Positions 1-6,419 of a DNA stretch of 7,171 nt are shown one piece after another (within the stretch, counting starts at the first letter, position 1; each line of letters begins with the position of its first letter). Under the pieces are notes generated by a model. It searched no databases. It was not told the origin of the DNA and worked only from the letters and a program-made list of their open reading frames with translations. Both the position numbers and the translations under genes were made by a program. The stretch comes from an uncultured Pseudorhodobacter sp. (GTDB lineage Bacteria; Pseudomonadota; Alphaproteobacteria; Rhodobacterales; Rhodobacteraceae): positions 1 to 7,171 of the forward strand of contig CAMFLG010000156.1 of the NCBI GenBank assembly GCA_945957495.1, read 5' to 3'.

Positions 1-1248
1 GCCAATGCTGTCGCGCAAGCCGCCGCCGATGGCGATGGACATGCCCGCAGAGGTGGCCTGCGCGGCCCCCCATGCGCCCAGCACAAGCCCGCGGCCCGCA
101 ACACCCTGCTCAGGCAGCGACATGGCCGCCGTCAATGTGCCAACCGCGAACAGGCCTGCACCCAGACCGATCGTCAAGGCGCCGACATAGAACATCACGC
201 TCGATTGCAAGGGGGCGGCAAAGATCACCAGCAGGAAGGCCACCACCCCGACCAGAAGGCCGCGCGCCGACATGCGAAACATATCCTGCCCGTTCGACAT
301 CCAACGCCCCGCCAGCACAAAGCCCACCAGCGCACCCATGGCGTTGCAGGCGGTCAGCCAGGTGGTGGAGCCGACAGAAAGGCCAAGGATTTCGGCGCCG
401 TAGGGTTCCAGCAGCACGTCCTGCATCTGAAAGCCCATGGTGCCCATCATCACGACCAGCAAAAGACGGCCCGCCGTGCCGCCTGCCATCAGATCGCGCC
501 AGCCTTCGTGGAAGATCGGGCGCGTTTCGGCCATCTCTTCCTTTGTCATGGGGCGGATCTTTTCCTGCTTCCACAGGGCTACGACGTTCAGCAGCATGGT
601 TGCAACACCACAGCCCTGCACGACGCGGATCAGCCGGATCTCGTCGAAATTGCGCAGCAATAGGCCCAGCACCACCGCCGAAATCGCCATCCCCATCAAG
701 AACATGACGTAAAGCAGCGCCACCACGCGGGGGCGGGTCTCATCGGTCGCCCGGTCCGAGGCCAGCGCCAGTCCGGCGGTTTGCGTCATATGCATGCCGA
801 TGCCGGTCATCAGAAAGGCAAGCCCGGCCAGGGCGGTTCCGGCCCATTCCGGCCCGTGAACCTGATCGCCAGACAGGACGATCAGCGCAAAGGGCATGAT
901 CGCAAGCCCGCCCATCTGCCATAAAGAGCCGAACCAAAGGTAGGGAATACGCTTCCATCCGATCCAGCTTTTGTGATTGTCGCTCTTGTGGCCCAAGAAG
1001 GCGCGGAACGGGGCCGAGACAACCGGCAGCGCGATCATCAGCGCCACGACAGAGGCGGGCACCGACAATTCAACGATCATCACACGGTTAAGCGTGCCCA
1101 AAAGCAGCACGGTCGCCATGCCGACAGACACCTGAAACAAGCCCAAACGCAGCAACTGCCGCAGGGTCAATCCCTCAGATGCCGCATCGGCAAAGGGCAA
1201 CCATTTGTTGCCAAGCTGTTGAATATGCTTCGATTTGATCAGGATCAC
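1..1248 (-). CDS. lhaA: LhaA, LH1 antenna assembly factor (PucC/BCD family), 3' end cut off
   Basis: This is a polytopic inner-membrane protein that assists assembly of the LH1 antenna of the RC-LH1 complex; older literature calls it ORF F1696. I translated 416 codons without a stop up to the left edge; full-length homologues have roughly 470 residues, so about the last 50-60 are missing. About eleven hydrophobic segments are visible, for example near residues 35-52, 63-80, 104-125, 177-197, 260-276, 327-345 and 351-376. Family hallmarks are the loop between the second and third segments (residues 80-105, with APFRAFLG, SDNHKS and GWKRIPYLW) and a GAWGAAQATSAG motif at 391-402 followed by GGGLRD. 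The start is GTG at 1248, overlapping the bchM stop as GTGA, with a GGAG eight bases upstream; the first ATG (codon 43) would remove the first membrane segment. In Rhodobacter the puhA promoter lies inside this gene's distal part; I could not locate it here. The paralogue PucC is less likely given the position after bchM. Confidence 0.95.
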   Translation of the reverse strand, partial: MILIKSKHIQQLGNKWLPFADAASEGLTLRQLLRLGLFQVSVGMATVLLLGTLNRVMIVELSVPASVVALMIALPVVSAPFRAFLGHKSDNHKSWIGWKRIPYLWFGSLWQMGGLAIMPFALIVLSGDQVHGPEWAGTALAGLAFLMTGIGMHMTQTAGLALASDRATDETRPRVVALLYVMFLMGMAISAVVLGLLLRNFDEIRLIRVVQGCGVATMLLNVVALWKQEKIRPMTKEEMAETRPIFHEGWRDLMAGGTAGRLLLVVMMGTMGFQMQDVLLEPYGAEILGLSVGSTTWLTACNAMGALVGFVLAGRWMSNGQDMFRMSARGLLVGVVAFLLVIFAAPLQSSVMFYVGALTIGLGAGLFAVGTLTAAMSLPEQGVAGRGLVLGAWGAAQATSAGMSIAIGGGLRDSIG

Positions 1249-1910
1249 GGCCGATACTCCAGACATTCCGAAATATAGAATCCGCGCGAAACACGGTCGA
1301 TTTTGGCAAGCCTCCCGCCGCTTGCATCATTCAAGGTGGCAAAGTCATGCGGCACCATGGTCGGGCTGCGATCGGCGCGGGGGAAAAGCCTGCCCATGCT
1401 CCAGAATGCCATCAGAAGGGCGGTTTTCGGCGCGACGGTAAAGATCACTGCCTGATCGGTGCGTTTGCCCAGACGGTGCAGCGCGTCCGTGATATCGGCA
1501 GTGCCGTAGTAAATCAGGCTGTCCATCGCCAGGACGTAATCGAAATGCCCGTGATCAGCCGTCATGTCCCCGCTGGCAAAGCGCACGCGCGGGGCGTGGT
1601 CTGCGGCAAGACGGGCTTCGGCGATTTTCACCAGAGCGGGCGAGATATCCACCGCCACCACCGTTGCGCCGCGGGCCGCAAGTTCTGCCGTCATCTGGCC
1701 CGCGCCGCAGCCCGCATCCAGCACGCGCGCGCCATGCAGATCAGCGGGCAGGCGCGACAGCATCAGCGCGCGCATCTTGTCGCGCCCCTCGCGCACGGTC
1801 TGGCGAATGCGCGACACCGGCGCATCCGAAGTCAGCCGTTCCCAAACCTTGGTGGCAGAACGGTCGAAGTAATCTTCGACCCGATCGCGGGTTGCTGCGT
1901 AATCGGCCAT
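1245..1910 (-). CDS. bchM: Magnesium-protoporphyrin IX O-methyltransferase BchM
   Basis: BchM transfers a methyl group from S-adenosylmethionine to the C13 propionate of Mg-protoporphyrin IX, the step after magnesium chelatase in bacteriochlorophyll synthesis. The protein has 221 residues, close to the 224 I recall for R. capsulatus. It is a class I Rossmann-fold methyltransferase: motif I VLDAGCGAG at residues 63-71 binds SAM, VVAVDIS at 84-90 ends the second strand with its acidic residue, and FDYVLAMDSLIYY at 123-135 is the family motif II region. FTVAPKTALLMAFW (157-170) and the C-terminus GFYISECLEYRP are typical of BchM and separate it from other methyltransferases. I start it at ATG 1910, giving MADYAATRDRVEDYF as in homologues. 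A TTG three bases upstream (1913) is in frame but unlikely. The ATG shares its A with the bchL stop (TGATG), and a GGGG at 1919-1922 can serve as a weak ribosome binding site. The gene stops at TGA 1245-1247, inside the lhaA start. Confidence 0.97.
   Translation of the reverse strand: MADYAATRDRVEDYFDRSATKVWERLTSDAPVSRIRQTVREGRDKMRALMLSRLPADLHGARVLDAGCGAGQMTAELAARGATVVAVDISPALVKIAEARLAADHAPRVRFASGDMTADHGHFDYVLAMDSLIYYGTADITDALHRLGKRTDQAVIFTVAPKTALLMAFWSMGRLFPRADRSPTMVPHDFATLNDASGGRLAKIDRVSRGFYISECLEYRP
1257..1260 (-). promoter_or_regulatory. Ribosome binding site of lhaA
   Basis: On the minus strand a GGAG lies inside the last codons of bchM, separated by eight bases from the GTG at 1248. 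This is good Shine-Dalgarno spacing and decides the lhaA start in favour of the GTG. Together with the four-base GTGA overlap it suggests that lhaA is translated by coupling to bchM. Confidence 0.75.
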
Positions 1911-2812
1911 CAATCAAACCCCAGCAATTCGAAAATTTCTCGGTCGGGCAGCGGTGCAGGGGTAGAACCGGGCAGCTGCACCGAACGCCAAAGCGTGTCG
2001 GCAAGCTTCATGTATTCGGCCCGCGCCATGACCACGTCTTCGGCGTCATCCATCTCGAAAAGGGTTTTCTTTTTCAGACGAGAGCGGCGGATGGCGTCAA
2101 TGTCGGGCATATGCGCCAGACGGTTGAAGCCGACGCGGGCGCAATAGCGATCAACCTCGTCGGTCTGATGGGACCGGTTGGCGACACAACCCGCCAGTTG
2201 AACCTTGTAGTTGCCGGATTTGGCCTGCACGGCGGCGATGATGCGGTTCATCGCATAGATGCTGTCAAAGTCATTGGCCGTCACGATCACGGCACGGTCC
2301 GCGTGCTGAAGCGGTGCCGCAAACCCGCCACAGACGACATCCCCCAGCACATCAAAGATCACCACGTCGGTGTCTTCCAGCAGGTGATGCTGTTTCAACA
2401 GCTTGACCGTCTGGCCAACAACATAGCCGCCGCAACCGGTGCCGGCCGGTGGCCCGCCCGCCTCGACGCATTTCACGCCGTTAAAGCCGGTGGCAACGTA
2501 ATCTTCGGGGCGCAGTTCTTCGGCGTGAAAATCGACATCCTTGAGAATGTCGATCACGGTGGGTTGCAGGCGGCCCGTAAGGGTGAAGGTGCTGTCATGC
2601 TTGGGGTCGCAGCCGATCTGCAACACCCGCTTGCCCATCATCGAAAACGCGGCCGACAGGTTCGACGAGGTGGTAGATTTGCCAATCCCGCCCTTGCCGT
2701 AAACGGAAAAAACCTTTGCGCCGACGATGCGGGTTTCCGGATCAAGATGCACTTGCACCGAACCGTCACCGTCCAGTCCGCGCAGGCTGGGGATTGCGTC
2801 AAGCGGGCTCAT
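1910..2812 (-). CDS. bchL: Light-independent protochlorophyllide reductase iron-sulfur ATP-binding protein BchL
   Basis: BchL is the nitrogenase-iron-protein-like (NifH family) reductase of dark-operative protochlorophyllide oxidoreductase. As a homodimer it holds one 4Fe-4S cluster and, with ATP hydrolysis, passes electrons to the BchN-BchB catalytic component, which reduces the C17=C18 bond of protochlorophyllide. The protein has 300 residues, against about 297-304 in Rhodobacter. Visible motifs are the P-loop GKGGIGKS (residues 39-46), GCDPKHDST (67-75), the switch II region FDVLGD (153-158), and Cys127 in GGPPAGTGCGG and Cys161 in GDVVCGG, which align with the cluster ligands of NifH. RRSRLKKKTLFEM (242-254) and the C-terminus IFELLGFD are also typical of BchL. 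About 30 residues precede the core fold, an extension absent from NifH. The ATG at 2812 has the purine-rich GGAAAGAGA upstream and lies 37 bases after bchH. BchX, the chlorophyllide a reductase homologue, is excluded by the close match to BchL and by the bchH-bchL-bchM order. Confidence 0.98.
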   Translation of the reverse strand: MSPLDAIPSLRGLDGDGSVQVHLDPETRIVGAKVFSVYGKGGIGKSTTSSNLSAAFSMMGKRVLQIGCDPKHDSTFTLTGRLQPTVIDILKDVDFHAEELRPEDYVATGFNGVKCVEAGGPPAGTGCGGYVVGQTVKLLKQHHLLEDTDVVIFDVLGDVVCGGFAAPLQHADRAVIVTANDFDSIYAMNRIIAAVQAKSGNYKVQLAGCVANRSHQTDEVDRYCARVGFNRLAHMPDIDAIRRSRLKKKTLFEMDDAEDVVMARAEYMKLADTLWRSVQLPGSTPAPLPDREIFELLGFD

Positions 2813-2849
2813 AGCTGGTCTCTTTCCGTTGTGGGTCGGGTCATCGCGG
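2813..2849 (-). other. bchH-bchL intergenic gap, the only non-coding stretch
   Basis: These 37 bases separate the bchH stop from the bchL start. By eye they hold the bchL ribosome binding site and a possible 11-codon mini-ORF, but no inverted repeat followed by a T-run, so I see no terminator. The gap is too short for an independent regulated promoter of usual length, which favours co-transcription of bchL with bchH. Confidence 0.7.
2819..2827 (-). promoter_or_regulatory. Probable ribosome binding site of bchL
   Basis: The minus strand reads GGAAAGAGA with its last base six bases before the bchL ATG. It is the only purine-rich run in the 37-base gap after bchH. The match to the Shine-Dalgarno consensus is partial, but position and composition are suitable. 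Confidence 0.55.
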
Positions 2850-5800
2850 TCATTCTGCGGCGATCCCTTCCAGACGATCTTCTAGTTCATCGGCGGCCCC
2901 TTGCAGGGCGGCCAGCGTGGCTGCGTCAGGGGTCCAATATGACCGCTCGGATGCCTCGATCAGGCGATTGGCCATGCGGGCAGAAGCCGCGGGGTTCAGT
3001 GCGGCCATACGCTTGCGCATCGCCTCATCCAGCACGAAGGTTTCGGACAGACGTTGGTACACCCATGGTTCGACCGCCTCGGTGGTGGCAGACCAGCCCA
3101 TCGTGTTGGTCACATGGGCCTCAATCTGGCGCACGCCCTCGGCGCCGTGTTTCAACAGCCCCTCGTAAAACTTGGGGTTCAGCGTGCGCGAGCGGCTTTC
3201 CAAGGCAATCTGGTCACGCAGGGTGCGGATTTTCCCTGTGCCACGGGTCTGGTCGCTGATGTAGACCGGGGTGTCGCCGCCGCGCTGGCGTTTCACGGCG
3301 CGGGCGATGCCGCCCAACGTGTCAAAGTAGTGGTCAACCGACGTGACACCCAACTCGACCGATTCAAGATTTTGATAGGCAAGATCGACGTTTTTCAGCG
3401 CCTTTTGCAGCATGGCGGCGTTCTTGACCGCGCGGCCGTCGCGGCCATAGGCAAAGCTTTTGCGCGCCTCATAGGCGTCGGCCAATTCATCCTCGGCACC
3501 GAAGGCGGAACTATCAACCAGATGGTTGACGTTCGAACCATAGGCCCCTTCGGCGTTGGAAAACACGCGCAGCGCGGCGGTTTCCATATCGACGCCCATC
3601 TGCTCGGCATAAGCCAGCGCGTGGGCCCGGATGAAGTTTTGTGCCAGCGGTTCATCCGCCACGGCGCATTTATAGGCGGCTTCTGCCAGCATCCGGGTTT
3701 GCAAGGGCAAAAGATCGCGGAAAATACCGGACAGGGTCATCAGAACGTCGATGCGCGGACGGCCCAGGTCGGCCAGCGCGATCAGATCGGCGCCACACAG
3801 GCGCCCATAGCTGTCAAAACGCGGGCGCGCGCCCATAAGGGCCAAAGCTTGGCCCACCGGGCCGCCGTCGGATTTGATATTGTCAGACCCCCAAAGCACC
3901 AGCGCAATCGAGCGGGGCAGAGTGGGGTGCGCGGCCAAAAGCCGATCTGCCTGTGCCGCACCGTCGCGCAAGGCAAATTCCGTGGGCATGCGGAACGGAT
4001 CAAAGGCGTGGATGTTGCGTCCGGTGGGCAGGATTTGCGGGCTGCGGATCAGATCGCCGCCAGGCACCGGCGCGATGAACCGCGCAGAAAGCGCGCGCAG
4101 GATGGCTGGGATTTCGCTGTCTTGGGCCAAAAGCCCGTCAAGGCGGGCGCGGGCGGCGGCCTCCATTGCAGGCAAGTGATCCAGATATTCTGTGCGCGCG
4201 GCGGCGGTCATCGGGCGGCCCAGCACATGCAGACCGTCAGGGATCAGCGCATCTTCCGCCTCAAGCAGTTTCAGCCACAGCGATGCTGGGGCTTGGCCGG
4301 AAAGATCGACCAACGCGGCCTGTTCGGCGATCAACGCCTCAAGCTCGGCGCGGTCAGGCGCATGGGGGGATTGGCTGCGCCACCGGGTCAGGCTGTCTTT
4401 AAGATCCATAAGGCCCTTGTAAAGACCGGCTTGCGCCAGGGGCGGGGTCAGGTGGGAAATGGTGATGGCGTTCGCACGGCGTTTGGCCAGCGTCGCCTCG
4501 GACGGGTTGTTCGCGGCATAAAGGTAGATGTTCGGCAACTCGCCAATCAGCCGATCCGGCCAGTCGCGCCCGCCAAGCCCCGCCTGTTTGCCGGGCATGA
4601 ATTCCAAAGCGCCATGCATGCCGAAATGCAACAGCGCATCCGCCCCCCAACTGTTGCGCAGCCACAGGTAGAACTGCACAAAGGCGTGGGTGGGGGCAAA
4701 TCCGCGTTCAAACAGCAGGCGCATCGGATCGCCTTCATAGCCGAAGGTCGGCTGCAATCCGACAAAAACGTTGCCGAACTGCTGGCCAAGGACAAAGACG
4801 CGGCGACCATCGGATTGCACCTTGCCGGGGGCAGCGCCCCAGACCGATTCAACCTCTTTCAAATGGACGGTATCGCGCACGATGGTGTCGGCATCGACAA
4901 AGGCCGCAACATTGGCGGGCTGGCCATACATCGCTGCATTGCCGCCCAGAACGGCATCGCGCAGGTCATTCACCGTGGCGGGAACGTCAAGCGTATAGCC
5001 ATCCGCCCGCATTGCGGTCAGGGTGTTGTGCAGGCTTTCGAAAACCGACAGATAGGCGGCGGTGCCAGCGGCCCCGGCATTGGGAGGGAAGCCGAACAGC
5101 ACAATACCAACCTTTTTATCGGCGTTGCGGGTCTGGCGCAGTTTTGCCAGCCGCAGGGTCTTTTCGGCAAGCGAGGTGATGCGTTCAGTGCAGGGCGACA
5201 TCGCGCGGCTGTCTGTCGAACCGCTGCAAAGATGTGCGCAGCCCTGGCAACCCTCCAGCCCGTGGCGCCCCGCAAAAACCGTGGGATTGGTCGCGCCGTC
5301 AATCTCTGGCAGGGCGATCAGCATGGTGGTTTCAATCGGGCCCAGACCCTGATCTGCCTTGGCCCATTGACCCAGCGTCTGGAACTCCAACGGGTGGGCG
5401 GCGATATAGGGCACATCCAGCGCCGACAGGGTCGCCACTGCGGCGGGGCTGTCGTTATAGGCCGGGCCTCCGACAAGGCTGAACCCCGTCAGCGAAACCA
5501 GTGCATCGACGCTGCTGCCCCGTTCGGTCCGGAAATAGGCCGTGATCGCCGGGCGTCCATCCAGTCCACCCGCAAAGGCAGGGATGCAGGCGATGCCCCG
5601 CGCCTCGAACGCCGCGATCAAGGCATCATAATGCGCCGTGTCCGAGGCCAGCACATAAGAACGCAACAGCAAAAGCCCGACCGTGACCTTGGCACCAGCG
5701 GGGCGCGGCAGGTCGGAAAGCGTGGTGGTGATGCGATTGGGCAGTTTGGGATGATACAGGCCGACATCCGGGTATTCGATGGGCGCGCGGGCGGCAACAC

Positions 5801-6419
5801 CGCGCCAGTCCTTGCGGGCAGAGTAACGCCCGATCAGAAAGCGGATCATCTGTTCGATATTGTCGTCCGACCCGCCCAGCCAGTATTGCATCGACAGGAA
5901 CCATGCCCGCAGATCCTGCGCCTTTCCCGGGATCCAACGCAGGATTTTCGGCAGGCGCCGCAGCATCGACATCTGCTTTTCGCCGGAATTCGCGCTGGTT
6001 TTGGCGCTTGGCTTCAGCTTTTTTAGCAAGGACAGGGTGGCCGAGGCGGGCTTGCCCATATCCAGATCGCCCATGCGCGTCAGCTTGACGATGGCGGAAT
6101 CCGCGATCAGGCCGACAAAGGCATCAACCCGCGGGCGCGCCTCCATCAGATCGGCCAGGATGGCGCTGATGTGTTCTTCGATGAAGATCAGATTGGCGAT
6201 AATGATGTCGGCGGTTTTCAACGCCTCTTTGCAGCGGGCAAGGGCGGCAGGGCTTTCGGCCCATTCGGCGGCGGCATGGATCGAGATGGTAAGGCCGGGG
6301 AAATCCTGCGCCAGACGCGGCGCGATGCGCGCGGCGGGGCCAGCTGCATGTTGATCCAAGGTGACGACAACGATGTTGTAGCCAACTCTTGTGCCGGTGA
6401 TGGGGCTTTCAGCGCGCAT
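2850..6419 (-). CDS. bchH: Magnesium chelatase large porphyrin-binding subunit BchH
   Basis: BchH binds protoporphyrin IX and is the catalytic subunit for Mg2+ insertion, working with the AAA+ subunits BchI and BchD, which are not in this window. This step commits porphyrin to bacteriochlorophyll rather than heme. The 1189 residues match the family length (about 1190 in Rhodobacter), with no frameshift. Residues about 15-175 form the N-terminal domain of Mg chelatase H subunits (YNIVVVTLDQHAAGPAAR at 14-31), and about 180-1170 form the CobN/Mg-chelatase domain. Conserved stretches include GIVLFGFPPNAGAAGTAAYL (438-457), LHFGMHGALEFMPGKQ (597-612, with candidate chelating His598, His602 and Glu606), YAANNPSEATLAKRR (634-648), LWGSDNIKSDGGPVGQ (842-857) and NVNHLVDSSAFG (963-974). 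Four cysteines (391, 394, 398, 410) form a CX2CX3CX11C motif. CobN is excluded by the bch context and by the BchH-type motifs. The ATG overlaps the end of bchB by 11 bases, with AAAGG at 6426-6430 as the likely ribosome binding site. Confidence 0.98.
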   Translation of the reverse strand: MRAESPITGTRVGYNIVVVTLDQHAAGPAARIAPRLAQDFPGLTISIHAAAEWAESPAALARCKEALKTADIIIANLIFIEEHISAILADLMEARPRVDAFVGLIADSAIVKLTRMGDLDMGKPASATLSLLKKLKPSAKTSANSGEKQMSMLRRLPKILRWIPGKAQDLRAWFLSMQYWLGGSDDNIEQMIRFLIGRYSARKDWRGVAARAPIEYPDVGLYHPKLPNRITTTLSDLPRPAGAKVTVGLLLLRSYVLASDTAHYDALIAAFEARGIACIPAFAGGLDGRPAITAYFRTERGSSVDALVSLTGFSLVGGPAYNDSPAAVATLSALDVPYIAAHPLEFQTLGQWAKADQGLGPIETTMLIALPEIDGATNPTVFAGRHGLEGCQGCAHLCSGSTDSRAMSPCTERITSLAEKTLRLAKLRQTRNADKKVGIVLFGFPPNAGAAGTAAYLSVFESLHNTLTAMRADGYTLDVPATVNDLRDAVLGGNAAMYGQPANVAAFVDADTIVRDTVHLKEVESVWGAAPGKVQSDGRRVFVLGQQFGNVFVGLQPTFGYEGDPMRLLFERGFAPTHAFVQFYLWLRNSWGADALLHFGMHGALEFMPGKQAGLGGRDWPDRLIGELPNIYLYAANNPSEATLAKRRANAITISHLTPPLAQAGLYKGLMDLKDSLTRWRSQSPHAPDRAELEALIAEQAALVDLSGQAPASLWLKLLEAEDALIPDGLHVLGRPMTAAARTEYLDHLPAMEAAARARLDGLLAQDSEIPAILRALSARFIAPVPGGDLIRSPQILPTGRNIHAFDPFRMPTEFALRDGAAQADRLLAAHPTLPRSIALVLWGSDNIKSDGGPVGQALALMGARPRFDSYGRLCGADLIALADLGRPRIDVLMTLSGIFRDLLPLQTRMLAEAAYKCAVADEPLAQNFIRAHALAYAEQMGVDMETAALRVFSNAEGAYGSNVNHLVDSSAFGAEDELADAYEARKSFAYGRDGRAVKNAAMLQKALKNVDLAYQNLESVELGVTSVDHYFDTLGGIARAVKRQRGGDTPVYISDQTRGTGKIRTLRDQIALESRSRTLNPKFYEGLLKHGAEGVRQIEAHVTNTMGWSATTEAVEPWVYQRLSETFVLDEAMRKRMAALNPAASARMANRLIEASERSYWTPDAATLAALQGAADELEDRLEGIAAE

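Noticed and set aside
72..707. A 211-codon plus-strand open frame, and a 154-codon minus-strand frame at 110-574.
   Set aside because: Both lie inside lhaA, whose 416 uninterrupted codons on the minus strand match the LhaA/PucC family in composition and motifs. The two frames are Arg/Pro-rich products of the wrong frame.
1347..2147. A 266-codon plus-strand open frame opposite bchM and the end of bchL.
   Set aside because: It is in register with the bchM codons on the other strand and is a shadow. The protein is rich in His, Arg and Gln with no domain pattern.
1664..3259. A 531-codon plus-strand open frame spanning parts of bchM, all of bchL and the end of bchH.
   Set aside because: Within bchL it lies codon-for-codon opposite that gene, so the same codon-bias explanation applies. 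It crosses three well-supported genes and has no recognisable domain.
3054..6026. A 990-codon open frame on the plus strand, opposite most of bchH.
   Set aside because: Its codons lie exactly opposite the bchH codons, so a stop could arise only where bchH uses TTA, CTA or TCA. These codons are rare in GC-rich genomes, so long antisense frames are expected. The translation is low-complexity and resembles no protein I know.
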